Shown: positions 8,792 through 19,651 of the stretch, one piece after another
How the letters are laid out: every line of letters begins with the position of its first letter
Numbering within the stretch: position 1 is the first letter of the stretch
The notes under the pieces: model-generated
The model's database searches: none
What the model was told of the DNA's origin: nothing
The model's input: only the letters and a program-made list of their open reading frames with translations
Origin: Rhodocyclales bacterium
GTDB taxonomy: Bacteria > Pseudomonadota > Gammaproteobacteria > Burkholderiales > Rhodocyclaceae
NCBI GenBank assembly: GCA_016235165.1
Contig: JACRLX010000024.1
Location: forward strand, 124,001 to 188,000
Length of the DNA: 64,000 nucleotides
Direction: 5' to 3'
Position numbers and translations under genes: made by a program

Positions 8792-9964
8792 TTAAGCGCA
8801 ACTCGTCCCGCAGGTGGGGGGCTGAGTAATTGGCGGTGGCGTCAAGATCTGCTGAATTGTCGTGTCCTGCTGCTGCAAGATCTGCTGCTGCTCCGTGGTC
8901 AGCGGCTGTGTCGTCGTTGGTGTGGTCGTCGACGTCGTCGTTGGCTGAGTCGAAAGCGTTGGCGCGATCTGCTGCTGGATCTGGTTGATCTGTTGCGGGT
9001 TCAACTGCTGGGCCGGCGGCAGGGCAGCGTTCACCGTGGTGACGATCTGCTGGACATCGCTCTGAGCCGCACGTTGCGGTGTTACACCTGGTTGGGTGGC
9101 GGCCTTTGGTGCAGTACCTGTCGCGGTGGTTTGCGGTGCTCCGGCAGTGAGCGCGGTCTGGATGGCGGCTTGGGTGGCTTGCAGCGACGCCACGATGGCC
9201 TGCTGAACCTGCTGCGCGGCGGCGGCGGCTTCTGCCTTCTGTGCGTCGGTTGCGCCTGGAGCCTGCGCCGCCTTGGCAAGGTTGGTCGCCTTCTCTACCG
9301 TTGCCACGAGCGTTGCCTGCTGCGTTACGCCGACCGGGTTGGTGGCCGGAACCGCCTTGGCCACCGTCGGCGCCACGGCAGCGATCTGCGCCGCCGAGAG
9401 TTGAATGACCGGACGCGGCTGCACCGGCTGGTTGGTGGCGCCGGCAGCACCCTGGCCAGGGTTCAGGCTCGCGGCCGGCTGTCCGGGCAGGCTCAGTACG
9501 ATGCCACCATCCTGCACCGTGACTACGTAGTTGACACCGGCGATGTTGATCGCCAGGTCCGTGCCGCGAATTCCGATGGTGGCCGTACCGGCCTTCATGG
9601 CGATGGCATCCTTGCGCGTGCCGCCAATGACGCCAGTGATGAAGCGCATGCCACCGGAGAGCAGCGACATTGCCACGCTGCTTTCAGCAACTTTCTGTTT
9701 GTTGTAGTCGTACTTCTCGATAGCGAATCGGGAGTTTTCTTGAAGGACGACAATCTGTCCATCCTCGAACTTTACCGTCATGGTGCCCTTGGCTACCGAA
9801 ATCACATCGCCGGATTCAAGCAGACCGCCAACAGCCAGAGCGCGCGATTGCCCTTTGGTCGTGGCACTGCCGGAACCGCTCATTTCGTGAACATAGGCAG
9901 CGGGAACCGCTAGCGCCAAGCTGGATGCCAGCAACAGCAGCAATCCGGTGAGTTTCCTGATCAT
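8792..9964 (-). CDS. FecR-domain protein with Gln/Thr/Ala-rich tail, secreted, orphan
   Basis: Protein of 390 residues from ATG 9962-9964, with GGAG 8 bases upstream. A signal peptide (LLLLLASSLALAVPAAYV) is followed by a FecR domain of about 130 residues, recognisable by DVISVAKGTMTVKFEDGQ, GGMRFITGVIG and GTATIGIRGTDLAI. The rest (from about residue 190) is low-complexity, Ala/Gln/Thr/Pro-rich, with an alanine-rich helical stretch and runs of T and Q, ending CGTSCA. Unlike iron-responsive FecR it has no cytoplasmic anti-sigma part, and no sigma factor or TonB receptor gene is adjacent. It is probably an envelope or secreted protein; function unknown. Confidence 0.75.
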   Translation of the reverse strand: MIRKLTGLLLLLASSLALAVPAAYVHEMSGSGSATTKGQSRALAVGGLLESGDVISVAKGTMTVKFEDGQIVVLQENSRFAIEKYDYNKQKVAESSVAMSLLSGGMRFITGVIGGTRKDAIAMKAGTATIGIRGTDLAINIAGVNYVVTVQDGGIVLSLPGQPAASLNPGQGAAGATNQPVQPRPVIQLSAAQIAAVAPTVAKAVPATNPVGVTQQATLVATVEKATNLAKAAQAPGATDAQKAEAAAAAQQVQQAIVASLQATQAAIQTALTAGAPQTTATGTAPKAATQPGVTPQRAAQSDVQQIVTTVNAALPPAQQLNPQQINQIQQQIAPTLSTQPTTTSTTTPTTTQPLTTEQQQILQQQDTTIQQILTPPPITQPPTCGTSCA

Positions 9965-9998
9965 GATGGGGGCTCCATTTAGAGAAGAATGCTGTCGC

Positions 9999-10004
9999 AT
10001 TATA
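9999..10004 (-). promoter_or_regulatory. Candidate -10 box for the FecR gene
   Basis: On the minus strand a perfect TATAAT lies 35 bases upstream of the FecR gene ATG, giving a predicted leader of roughly 25-30 bases containing the GGAG ribosome site. No good -35 hexamer is seen at 16-18 bases, so this may need an activator or may be fortuitous. Confidence 0.35.
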
Positions 10005-10096
10005 CCTACTCGTCTGTAAGGAAAAGGAGCAGCTTGCGGAAAATACAGGGCTATTTCGTGACCTAAAAGCAACAGCTTCCCTTAGGATGCAAATCC

Positions 10097-11203
10097 ATGA
10101 GCCGCAAGCCCATTACCGTAACCCAACCCTACCTGCCGCCGCTGGAGGAATTCATCCCCTATCTGGAGCAGATTTGGGATAGCAAAACGCTGACCAACAA
10201 TGGTCCCTTTCACGGGCAGTTGGAACAAGCGCTGTGTAACTACTTTGGTGTGGAACACATGGCCTTGTTCGCCAACGGAACCATTGCCCTGATCACCGCG
10301 CTCCAGACCTTGCGAATATCCGGTGAAGTGATCACCACGCCTTACTCGTTCGTGGCGACCAGCCATTCCCTATTGTGGAACAACATCACGCCCGTGTTTG
10401 TGGATATCGACCCGCAGCGAATGGGCCTTGACCCAGGCAAGATCGAGGCGGCGATCACGCCGCGCACCACCGCCATCATGCCGGTGCATTGCTACGGATA
10501 CCCCTGCGACGTCGAGCGCATCGAGCATATTGCCGATACCTATGGCCTGAAGGTGATTTACGACGCGGCCCACGCTTTTGGCGTCCGCTACCAAGGCGAA
10601 AGCCTGCTGCGTCACGGCGATCTTTCCATCCTCAGCTTCCACGCCACCAAGGTGTTCAATACCTTCGAGGGGGGCGCCATCATCTGTCCCGATGCCAAGA
10701 CCAAGCAGCGCATCGACTTCCTGAAGAACTTCGGTTTTGCCGACGAAGTGACGGTGATGGCGCCCGGCATCAACGGCAAGATGAACGAATTCCAGGCAGC
10801 CTTAGGCTTGCTGCAACTGCAAAAGGTGGATGCCGCGATAGCAAGGCGGCGGGAGATAGACGTCGTTTATCGTGATGCCTTGGCCGGCGTGCCCGGCATC
10901 ACCCTGCTGCAAGCCCCGCCCGACACGGAGCACAACGCCGCCTACTTTCCCATCCTGGTCGAGCCCGACTACCGCATGTCGCGCGATGAACTATATGCCA
11001 GCCTGCGTGCCGAAGACATCCTGGCGCGGCGTTATTTCTATCCGCTGATCAGCGATTTGCCGATGTACCGAGGGCTGCCCTCGGCGACCCCGGATTGCCT
11101 GTCTGTCGCGCGATCGGTGTCGCAGCGTATCCTGTGTCTGCCGATCTATCCCGATCTGGCGGCAGAAGATCAACAGCGGGTGATCGACATCGTCGCCAGC
11201 TGA
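10097..11203 (+). CDS. DegT/DnrJ/EryC1-family sugar aminotransferase (VioA/FdtB-like)
   Basis: Protein of 368 residues, full length for PLP-dependent nucleotide-sugar aminotransferases. Visible landmarks are TNNGPFHGQLE near the start, NGTIALITALQ (cofactor phosphate region), DAAHAFG (Asp pairing with the PLP ring nitrogen) and SFHATKVFN with the Schiff-base lysine Lys185. The N-terminal style (ITVTQPYLPPLEEF) resembles enzymes acting on dTDP-4-keto-6-deoxyglucose, such as VioA, but the exact substrate cannot be read from sequence. It opens a short plus-strand group with a UDP-sugar dehydrogenase and a glycosyltransferase. It is one of three such aminotransferases in the window. Confidence 0.85.
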   Translation: MSRKPITVTQPYLPPLEEFIPYLEQIWDSKTLTNNGPFHGQLEQALCNYFGVEHMALFANGTIALITALQTLRISGEVITTPYSFVATSHSLLWNNITPVFVDIDPQRMGLDPGKIEAAITPRTTAIMPVHCYGYPCDVERIEHIADTYGLKVIYDAAHAFGVRYQGESLLRHGDLSILSFHATKVFNTFEGGAIICPDAKTKQRIDFLKNFGFADEVTVMAPGINGKMNEFQAALGLLQLQKVDAAIARRREIDVVYRDALAGVPGITLLQAPPDTEHNAAYFPILVEPDYRMSRDELYASLRAEDILARRYFYPLISDLPMYRGLPSATPDCLSVARSVSQRILCLPIYPDLAAEDQQRVIDIVAS

Positions 11204-11448
11204 TTGAACGGGTGGCCTGCGTTGTTGCACACAGAAGTCGGCGCCGGGAACACGGCGTTCTTGTTTCCATGCGCCCATCCAGTTGTCTTGCGCCGGACAC
11301 TTTCCGCCCCTAAAATCTTTGTTTTCACACTGGCTTGTCCCGCCTGTGGAATAAGGTTGTTATTGACCTCGTGGTGGGCTTCTTTACTTTCCGAGTTCGT
11401 AGCTCCGGAGTTCCCGACCGGAAGACCTGTGCCTTCATCTGACTACCC

Positions 11449-12729
<1,281 letters not shown>

Positions 12730-12776
12730 CCCAGCGCAAGCCAGCCCTGAAACCGGCCAGTTCCCCTTTCTGTACG

Positions 12777-14012
12777 ATGAATCTGCTGCTTCTGCATCAG
12801 AATTTCCCTGGTCAGTTTCGCCATATTGCGGCCCATTTCGCGGCACTCGATAGTTTACGCGTGGTCGCGATTGGCGAGGCCAGGAATTTGGCGCGTGCGA
12901 CGGGTTTGCATCGGGCCATCGAGTTGCGCGCGTATCCAACGCCGCAAGCCGCAAGCGGCGAGACGCATCCTTACGTTCAACCTTTCGAGGTGGCGGTCAA
13001 GCGGGGGTTGGAAGTTGTCAGGCTGGCGGCGGAACTCAAGTCGAGTGGATTTGTTCCCGATCTCATCATCGGCCATCCTGGCTGGGGTGAGACGCTGTTC
13101 ATTCGCGATGTGTTTCCTGCGGCCCGGCTGGTATTGCATGCCGAATTTTTCTATCAATCCATGGGAGCGGATGTCGGCTTCGATCCCGAGTTTCCGTCGC
13201 GTCCGGATGATGCTTACCGATTGCGAACGAAAAATGCCACGCAATGGATGAGCCTGGGGCAGGCGGACAGCTTGTTTGCCCCCACCGCGTGGCAAAAGAG
13301 CTGCTTTCCAGGTTCGCTACAGGATCGCATCGAGATCGTGCACGACGGTATTGATACTGCTCAGGCCAAGCCCAACGTGGCAACCCGCATTACCTTGGCG
13401 CGAGCAGGAGTCACGTTGGGGTACGATGACGAGGTGGTGACATTTGTTGCGCGCAATCTGGAGCCTTATCGCGGGTTTCACCAATTCATGCGGGCCTTGC
13501 CGCGCCTGCTGGCTTTACGGCCCAAAGCACGGGTGCTGATCGTCGGAGGCGATGAGGTCAGCTACGGTTCGCGGCCCGCCGATGGTCGCACCTGGCGGCG
13601 CGTCATGCTCGACGAGCTGGGCGGGGCCTTTGATGCAAGCCGGGTACACTTTCTCGGCAAGCTGCCCTATGCGGGATATTTGCAGGTGTTACAAGTGTCG
13701 ACGGTCCATGCTTATCTGACTTATCCCTTTGTACTTTCGTGGTCGATGCTGGAAGCCATGTCTTCCGGTTGCATGCTGGTGGCCTCTCGTACCGCTCCGG
13801 TGGAAGAAGTGATTTCCCATGGTGACAACGGTTGGCTGGTGGATTTTTTCAATCCCGAGAGCCTGGCTGCCACCTTGGCCGATGCCCTGGCGCAGCGCGA
13901 GAGTCTTCGCCCCTTGCGACAAGCGGCCCGCCAGACCGTCATCGATCGATTCGATCTGCGCGGCGTTTGCCTGCCGCGCCAGATTGCGCTCCTGAACGCG
14001 TTGAACGGCTGA
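12777..14012 (+). CDS. Glycosyltransferase family 4 protein
   Basis: Protein of 411 residues, start ATG 12777 chosen because the typical N-terminus MNLLLLHQNFPGQFRHIA begins there. The N-terminal GT-B domain contains PDLIIGHPGWGE and LVLHAEFFY (about 105-130). The C-terminal domain has VTFVARNLEPYRGFHQFMRA (about 222-241), VLIVGGDE and a PFVLSWSMLEAMSSGCMLV donor-site segment with Glu in the EX7E-like position. It resembles retaining GT4 enzymes that use activated sugars. The acceptor is unknown. It runs towards the secretion genes and ends 11 bases from the HlyD gene stop. Confidence 0.83.
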   Translation: MNLLLLHQNFPGQFRHIAAHFAALDSLRVVAIGEARNLARATGLHRAIELRAYPTPQAASGETHPYVQPFEVAVKRGLEVVRLAAELKSSGFVPDLIIGHPGWGETLFIRDVFPAARLVLHAEFFYQSMGADVGFDPEFPSRPDDAYRLRTKNATQWMSLGQADSLFAPTAWQKSCFPGSLQDRIEIVHDGIDTAQAKPNVATRITLARAGVTLGYDDEVVTFVARNLEPYRGFHQFMRALPRLLALRPKARVLIVGGDEVSYGSRPADGRTWRRVMLDELGGAFDASRVHFLGKLPYAGYLQVLQVSTVHAYLTYPFVLSWSMLEAMSSGCMLVASRTAPVEEVISHGDNGWLVDFFNPESLAATLADALAQRESLRPLRQAARQTVIDRFDLRGVCLPRQIALLNALNG

Positions 14013-14027
14013 GCGTCTGCCGCTCAG
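14009..14027. terminator. Small hairpin shared by two convergent genes
   Basis: CTGAGCG (14009-14015) and CGCTCAG (14021-14027) form a 7-bp stem with loop TCTGC. The stem contains the stop codons of both convergent genes. There is no good T run on either side, so it may be a weak bidirectional terminator. Confidence 0.35.
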
Positions 14028-15358
14028 GTTTCGCGCAGCGACTTGCGAATCCCGCCAATCAGCGGGTCAAGCCAGATTTCCAGCGGCGTGCGGTCCCGCG
14101 TCTTGACATAGGCCGCCACAGGCATGCCCGGGCGGGGTTCGAAACTGAGCGGTGTTGCCGGTGTCAGTTCCACGCGAACAACGAAGTATTTCAATTGGGC
14201 GTTGGCCGGGTCGGTGATCAGGTCGGACGAAACCACCTGAACCCGCCCCTTGACCAGCGACGTCACACGACGGTTCATCCCGCTGAATTCGACCTCGACT
14301 TCCTGACCGGGGCGGACTTCGTCAACGTCGGCGGGACTGATGCGGACCTCGGCAATCAATCCCGATGTGTCGGGCGTAATTTCGAGTATCGGCTCGCGGG
14401 GAGCGATCACGCCGCCCTCGGTGTGAACCCGCACGGCATTTACCACGCCGCTTGCAGGCGCCGAAAGTATGCGTTTCTTCAGGCTGTCCTTGAACGGCAA
14501 CTGACGTTCCTGCAAGTTGAGGATGCGCGACTGGGTTTCCACCATGTCGCGTGAATTGTCGGCGTAGCGGCCAGTATGGATCTGCCCCAGCCGCAGTTGC
14601 ACGTCGGCAAGTTTTTGCCGTGCCTGTGAACGCAGAGCCTCGTATTCAAATTTCTTTTCTTCTTTTTCCGATACCTGCCGCCGTGCATCGAGCATGCGAA
14701 CCGGGGCGACGAAGTTCTTTTCGACCAACCCGGCATACGAGGTTTCCTGGTCGCGCAAGTACTTCAGCGACTGGTCGGCGGCACTCACTTGCCGGTCCAC
14801 GCTGGCGATCTCGGCTTCGGCCTGACGTTTTTGCTCCTGCAATTTTTCCAATTGTTCCCGCAACTGCGCATTGCGGGCGAGGAAGTGGTCTTCCTCGCGT
14901 TGCAGGATGCGGTTGACATCGGTGTTCGACTTGCGCGCCGTCAGGGATTCCGGAAACCGGATGCGCGGAACATTGTCGATTTCCGCTTGCAAGCGGGCCA
15001 GTTTGGCAACTTCGGCATCCAACTGGCTGTTGACTATCGCCAGCGAGGCGCTGGCTTCCGTGTCTTCGAGTTCCACCACCGGCTGGCCGGCGGCTACGCG
15101 CTGACCGTCCTTGACCAGGATGCGGCGCACCACGCCGCCGTCCATGTGCTGGACCAACTGGGCACTGGACTCGACCTTGATCACGCCCTGGGCAATGACG
15201 GCACCCGACAGTGGCGCCAGCACAGACCAAAGCCCGCCAATCCCGAAGGTGACGAAAAGAGCAATCGAGGCCAGACGGACTGCGCCATGCAACTCCTTTT
15301 CCGTGTCACTCCGTGAGAATGGGGGATCGCTTTCAACCGATGCGAGGCTTGTTGTCAT
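14024..15358 (-). CDS. Type I secretion membrane-fusion protein (HlyD/PrtE family)
   Basis: Protein of 444 residues, start taken at ATG 15356-15358 (MTTSLASVESD), 7 bases after the ABC gene stop. It has one membrane helix near residues 31-55, then a biotinyl-lipoyl-like half domain (HMDGGVVRRILVKDGQRV), a long coiled-coil hairpin (about 115-280), the second lipoyl half (RILSAPASGVVNAVRVHTEGG) and a beta-barrel domain with RPGMPVAAYVKT near the end. The family bridges the inner-membrane ABC exporter to TolC. It is encoded with the ABC gene and opposite the RTX gene, its likely cargo. No TolC-like gene is in the window. Confidence 0.93.
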   Translation of the reverse strand: MTTSLASVESDPPFSRSDTEKELHGAVRLASIALFVTFGIGGLWSVLAPLSGAVIAQGVIKVESSAQLVQHMDGGVVRRILVKDGQRVAAGQPVVELEDTEASASLAIVNSQLDAEVAKLARLQAEIDNVPRIRFPESLTARKSNTDVNRILQREEDHFLARNAQLREQLEKLQEQKRQAEAEIASVDRQVSAADQSLKYLRDQETSYAGLVEKNFVAPVRMLDARRQVSEKEEKKFEYEALRSQARQKLADVQLRLGQIHTGRYADNSRDMVETQSRILNLQERQLPFKDSLKKRILSAPASGVVNAVRVHTEGGVIAPREPILEITPDTSGLIAEVRISPADVDEVRPGQEVEVEFSGMNRRVTSLVKGRVQVVSSDLITDPANAQLKYFVVRVELTPATPLSFEPRPGMPVAAYVKTRDRTPLEIWLDPLIGGIRKSLRET

Positions 15359-15365
15359 GGCTTGC

Positions 15366-17099
15366 TCATGCGTTGGAACGCTGGGGCGGGTTCGTCTCCG
15401 GCAGGCGCATGACATTCGCCGTGCCACCAGCGCCGACGTTTGCCGCCTGACGCGCCAGTAGCTTGCCGCTGCCATCCTGCAAGAGCAGCAGCCGATCCAT
15501 GCGATCGATGACTGCCGGCGTATGCGATACCACGACCAGGGTGGTATTGCCCTGGTCGTGCAGGCCGAGCAGCAGCTTCAGCAATTGCTCCTTGCCCGAC
15601 TGGTCAAGATTGGCGTCGGGTTCATCCAGCACCACGAAGCGTGGCGATCCGAACAGCGCCCTCGCCAAGCCCACCAACTGTCGCTGACCGCCGGAAAGGT
15701 TCGCGCCGCCTTCCGCAATGCGTGCGCTGAAGCCATCCGGAAGCCGTGCCACCAGGCTTGTCAGTCCCACCAGTTCGCTGACTCGGGTGATCTCTGCCGA
15801 ATGCTCGGCCGGATCCTGCATGCGGGCGATGTTTTGTGCCAGCGTGCCGGGGAAGAGCTCGACGTCCTGTGGCAGGTAGCCGATCTGGCGACCGAGAGCG
15901 CTGCGCTCATAGTGATTGACGTCATAGCCATCGACGCGGACTTTGCCCTGGATCGGCGCCACCAGGCCCAACATGATTCTCGCCAGCGTCGATTTGCCGC
16001 TGCCGCTGGGCCCCACCAGCCCCAAGGCCTGGCCTGGTTCCAGCTTGACTGATACTCCGGAGAACAGCATTGCATTCGGACCGAAGCCGAAACTGACGTG
16101 TTCGGTCTCGATGCCGCCCACAATCGCCGGAAGCTCGACCGTCGGTGCCGCAAGCCCAGGATGGGAATTTTTCAGGAGCAGTACCTCCAGCCGCTCGTAG
16201 GCGTTGCGCGCTTCGATGAAGCCCTTCCAGCCCGAGATCGCCGTTTCCACCGGGCCGATGGCGCGGGCAACGATGATTGTTCCCGCAATCATGATGCCCG
16301 GCGAGAGGTTTTGCGCAACCACCAGCCAGGCACCCACGCCCAACATGGCGACCTGAATCAGGGTGCGTACGGCCTTGGTGGTGGCGACCAGGGAATGGGA
16401 ATGATCCTGCGCCCGCTTCAGGTGTCCCAGCGCGCGGTTGGTCAGAGCCTGCCAGTGAGTCAGCATGGTCGGCTTCATGCCCAATGCGTGGACGATCTCC
16501 GCATTGCGGATCGACGTGGCGGCCATGTGTTGGGCCTGTGCCGCCGACAGGTTGGCGCGGGTGAATAGTGGATAGGTCAGCTTCTCGTCGATCAGGGCCA
16601 GCACCAGCAAGACCGCGATCCCGACCAGCGTGACCACCCCCAGCACCCAGGAAAAGGCAAAGATCAAGGCGGTAAATAGCGGCGCCCAGGGCGAATCGAA
16701 GAAGGACGTCAGGTGCGGGCTGGAGAGGTAGTTCCTGAGGGTGGATACATCGCGGATCAACTCGGCGCCGCGACCGTCGTGAGCCTGCAACTGGAAATCA
16801 TGAACCTTGTCGAGCACCCTGGGCCCCAGATCCTGCTCCAGTATGTAGCCGGCTCGTGCCAGAAGGCGAGCGCGGATCAGGTCGAAAAACGCCTGCGCGC
16901 CGACCATGAGTACGGTGATCAGGGTCAGCATGCCCAGCGTGGCCAAGCTGCCGCTCACCAGCACCCGATCGAAGATCTGCATCATGTAGATCGGGCTGGT
17001 GAGGATGAAGAAATTGATGAAAAAGCTCAGGAACCAGGCGAACGCAAGCCAGCGCTTGATGGGGGCAAGCAACTGAAATCGCGTGGCAGGTATTTTCAT
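15366..17099 (-). CDS. Type I secretion permease/ATPase (PrtD/AprD-like)
   Basis: Protein of 577 residues with an N-terminal membrane domain (about six helices within residues 12-300) and no C39 or C39-like peptidase domain, as in protease and RTX exporters of the PrtD group. The ATPase domain has Walker A (GPSGSGKST), Q-loop region IGYLPQDVELFPGT, signature LSGGQRQ, Walker B VVLDEPDANLD and a switch histidine in VVVSHTP. It energises one-step export of proteins with an uncleaved C-terminal signal. It is divergent from the RTX gene with about 270 bases between the starts. Confidence 0.93.
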   Translation of the reverse strand: MKIPATRFQLLAPIKRWLAFAWFLSFFINFFILTSPIYMMQIFDRVLVSGSLATLGMLTLITVLMVGAQAFFDLIRARLLARAGYILEQDLGPRVLDKVHDFQLQAHDGRGAELIRDVSTLRNYLSSPHLTSFFDSPWAPLFTALIFAFSWVLGVVTLVGIAVLLVLALIDEKLTYPLFTRANLSAAQAQHMAATSIRNAEIVHALGMKPTMLTHWQALTNRALGHLKRAQDHSHSLVATTKAVRTLIQVAMLGVGAWLVVAQNLSPGIMIAGTIIVARAIGPVETAISGWKGFIEARNAYERLEVLLLKNSHPGLAAPTVELPAIVGGIETEHVSFGFGPNAMLFSGVSVKLEPGQALGLVGPSGSGKSTLARIMLGLVAPIQGKVRVDGYDVNHYERSALGRQIGYLPQDVELFPGTLAQNIARMQDPAEHSAEITRVSELVGLTSLVARLPDGFSARIAEGGANLSGGQRQLVGLARALFGSPRFVVLDEPDANLDQSGKEQLLKLLLGLHDQGNTTLVVVSHTPAVIDRMDRLLLLQDGSGKLLARQAANVGAGGTANVMRLPETNPPQRSNA

Positions 17100-17218
17100 T
17101 GGCGGCTGGTGGGTGACGACGTGAGCTGAGAATTGTTCACCGAAACAAAACGGGCATGCAGGGATTGTACGGAACCATTTTAGCCCTTGATACAGAGGTC
17201 GTAGTATCGCTCATCGCC

Positions 17219-17247
17219 TTGTAGATATCGGGTTCGGGTTGTATGAT
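17219..17247 (+). promoter_or_regulatory. Candidate sigma-70 promoter of the RTX gene
   Basis: TTGTAG at 17219-17224 and TATGAT at 17242-17247 are separated by exactly 17 bases, matching 4 of 6 and 5 of 6 consensus positions. Transcription would start near 17254 and give a leader of about 115 bases before the ATG at 17369, which has AGGGAG 8 bases upstream. Confidence 0.5.
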
Positions 17248-17368
17248 CAAAATGTTAAGGGGGCTGTGTCCAACACCGAATTTCGAATCGTCCAAACCCG
17301 CCTGGCCAAGCTCGGCGCAAAGGCTCGATTCGGCTTTAATTTCAGATTGTTATCAGGGAGCAAATGCC

Positions 17369-19651
17369 ATGACCACTTACAACTATTCTGCGATTACAAA
17401 CGGCCAGTCGATCAACTTTTCTGTGGCCGGCGGGGACGTCCTTCACTTCGACACGATGCTGTTGGGTGCATTCAACCTGAACTTCAATCCGGAGGGCGCC
17501 AACATTCTGTTCACCATCCGCGACAACTTCGGGGTTGTGCAGAAAACCTTCACCTTGCAAAACGTGAACGCCTACCAGATGTCGAGCAGCATGATCACCT
17601 TCCTGAACGGTAGTACGTTCAAGCTGGGCGACAATTCTTCGGCGACAGGAGATGATGCCGCGACGGCCAGCCTGCAGGGCACGGCGCAAGGCGACATGCT
17701 GATTACGGCCGGCGGCGGGCAACTGGTCGAGGGTCTGGGCGGCGATGACAACCTGGCCACCGTGGGCACCATGGGGGGAAGTCAGGCGGGCGGAACTGGC
17801 GCCGATACCCTTGATGGCGGCGACGGCAGCGATTGGCTGAGCCTGGCCGGTGAGTTCGATGCGCAGAAATACACCCTGACCCTCAACGGTAGTTCGGATG
17901 CCAACCTAGCTATTCTTAACGCGGATCAAACCCCGGTGACGAATGCCTCCGCGATCGTGCGCAACATCGAGAACGTTGAGGGCTCGGAGGTGATCGATGT
18001 CATCACGGGCGATGCCAATGCCAACAAGGTGTATGGCAACGCGGGCAATGACACGCTCAGTGGCGGTGACGGCAACGACACCCTCAATGGCGGTAGCGGC
18101 GCCGACAGCCTGATAGGCGGCAACGGCACGGACACGGTGGATTACAGCGAAGATTCGGACCAGAACGGCGTTGACGGATTTGGTGTTGCGGTCAGTATTG
18201 GTGGAACCCAATCGGGTACTTGGGCTGGCGTCAATTACAGCGTTACGGTCGGGGCCAACGGAGCGGCGACCGACGGCTGGGGCAATACCGATGATCTGGG
18301 TGCTGTAGGCACGATGGAGAACGTCATCGGCTCGGCGTACAACGACGTCATTTTCGGCAACAACGGCGCGAACAACCTGAACGGCGGCCAGGGCAGCGAC
18401 CTGCTGGTGGGTGGTGGAAATAACGATACGCTCGATGGCGGTTCGACCGGAGCGAATTCGTTTTTCGACTGGGTTTCCTACAGTGGAGCGAATGGAAGCG
18501 TCAATGTCAATCTTGGCTCTCACCAGATGGTGCAGGGCACGGCTACCAACGCCGGCACGGACACCCTTCAGAACATCGATGGCGTGATAGGCAGCAGCTC
18601 CGATGACACGCTGGTGGGTGGCGATTCGACCAACCAGCGGTTCAACGGCGAGAAGTTCGAATGGTTGGAGGGGCGCGGCGGCAATGACTCGATCGACGGC
18701 GGGCGCGGCACTACGGCCGCGATGAACGAGGCTACGCGCGAGTACAACTTTGCGCGTTACACCAGTGCCACGGGCAGCGTTACCGTCAATCTGTCGACCG
18801 GAACGGCCTCCGATGGTTTGAGTGGAACGGATACCCTGGTCGGCATCAACGGCGTCATCGGTTCGAATCAGGCGGATACCCTGACGGGCGGTAACTCTGC
18901 CTTCGACCTGATCGAGCTGTTCGAGGGCGGCGGTGGGGACGACAGCATCGATGGCGGTATCGGCTTCGATATGGTCATGTATCGCGGCGCCACCAGTGCC
19001 GTAACGGTGAACTTGTCGACGACCAGCGCGACAAGTGCGTCGACGGGCACCGATACCTTGTCGAACATCGAAGGGGTGATTGGCTCCGACTACAACGACA
19101 CCATGATTGGCGGCTCGGCTGCCGAGAATTTCCAGGGCCGCAAGGGCGCTGATAACATCGATGGTGGCGGCGGCGTGGATCAGGTGGATTACCACGGCGA
19201 TGAAAACGGCTTGGCAAGGCGTGGCTTACAACGTGGCCGCAAGCAGCGCCCAGGACGGCTGGGGCAATACCGACACGCTCAGCAACATCGAGAACATCCG
19301 TGGTTCGATTTACAACGACGTACTGATCGGCGACGGCAGCGGCAACACGATCACGGGCGGCAACGGCAGCGACAAGATCGATGGCGGGGCGGGCACCGAC
19401 GTTGCAGTCTACAGCGGCGCGAAGGCCACTTACACAGTCACCGATCAAGGCAGCGGTGTGTGGACAGTGCAGGGCGACGGTGGCGCGACCGATACCCTTA
19501 CCAACATCGAAACCCTGCAATTCTCGGATCAAAGCCAGAGCCTGGTTGGCGGTGGCACTGTCTATACCTATTCGACGATCACCAACGGCCAATCCATCAA
19601 CTTTTCCCTGGCTGCCGGCGACACCGTCAATTTCGATACGCCGTCGGTTAG
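17369..19651 (+). CDS. RTX protein, first segment (true sense ends at about 19210)
   Basis: First open stretch of the broken RTX gene. Residues 1-100 form a beta-rich N-terminal part (ITNGQSINFSVAGGDVLHFD). RTX nonapeptides with GGxGxDxLx spacing begin near residue 135 and recur to about residue 612, where the sense ends in VDYHGDENG. After 19210 this frame runs on to a stop at 19649-19651, but the added residues are Arg/Gln/His-rich and out of character, so they are frame-shifted readthrough. A gene caller may report this as a complete protein. Confidence 0.6.
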   Translation: MTTYNYSAITNGQSINFSVAGGDVLHFDTMLLGAFNLNFNPEGANILFTIRDNFGVVQKTFTLQNVNAYQMSSSMITFLNGSTFKLGDNSSATGDDAATASLQGTAQGDMLITAGGGQLVEGLGGDDNLATVGTMGGSQAGGTGADTLDGGDGSDWLSLAGEFDAQKYTLTLNGSSDANLAILNADQTPVTNASAIVRNIENVEGSEVIDVITGDANANKVYGNAGNDTLSGGDGNDTLNGGSGADSLIGGNGTDTVDYSEDSDQNGVDGFGVAVSIGGTQSGTWAGVNYSVTVGANGAATDGWGNTDDLGAVGTMENVIGSAYNDVIFGNNGANNLNGGQGSDLLVGGGNNDTLDGGSTGANSFFDWVSYSGANGSVNVNLGSHQMVQGTATNAGTDTLQNIDGVIGSSSDDTLVGGDSTNQRFNGEKFEWLEGRGGNDSIDGGRGTTAAMNEATREYNFARYTSATGSVTVNLSTGTASDGLSGTDTLVGINGVIGSNQADTLTGGNSAFDLIELFEGGGGDDSIDGGIGFDMVMYRGATSAVTVNLSTTSATSASTGTDTLSNIEGVIGSDYNDTMIGGSAAENFQGRKGADNIDGGGGVDQVDYHGDENGLARRGLQRGRKQRPGRLGQYRHAQQHREHPWFDLQRRTDRRRQRQHDHGRQRQRQDRWRGGHRRCSLQRREGHLHSHRSRQRCVDSAGRRWRDRYPYQHRNPAILGSKPEPGWRWHCLYLFDDHQRPIHQLFPGCRRHRQFRYAVG
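18601..19210 (+). repeat. 610-bp internal repeat, copy A
   Basis: This segment matches 20753-21362 without indels, with scattered substitutions in the first part and complete identity over the last 141 bases (19070-19210 equals 21222-21362). It encodes RTX sequence from DDTLVGGDSTNQ to VDYHGDENG. The identity stops exactly where the reading frame breaks. Confidence 0.85.

Noticed and set aside
8993-9913. A 306-codon plus-strand frame opposite the FecR gene
   Set aside because: Arises from the low-complexity repeat composition of the FecR tail; no credible start signal or domain.
18085-18100. An ops-like GGCGGTAG sequence
   Set aside because: It lies inside RTX coding sequence where glycine-rich repeats create this string by chance; it is not in a leader region.
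19200-19215. Programmed ribosomal frameshift at the RTX breaks
   Set aside because: The shift required is +1 at both sites, no known slippery heptamer or stop-associated +1 context is present, and the same lesion at a repeat boundary is better explained by indel or assembly.
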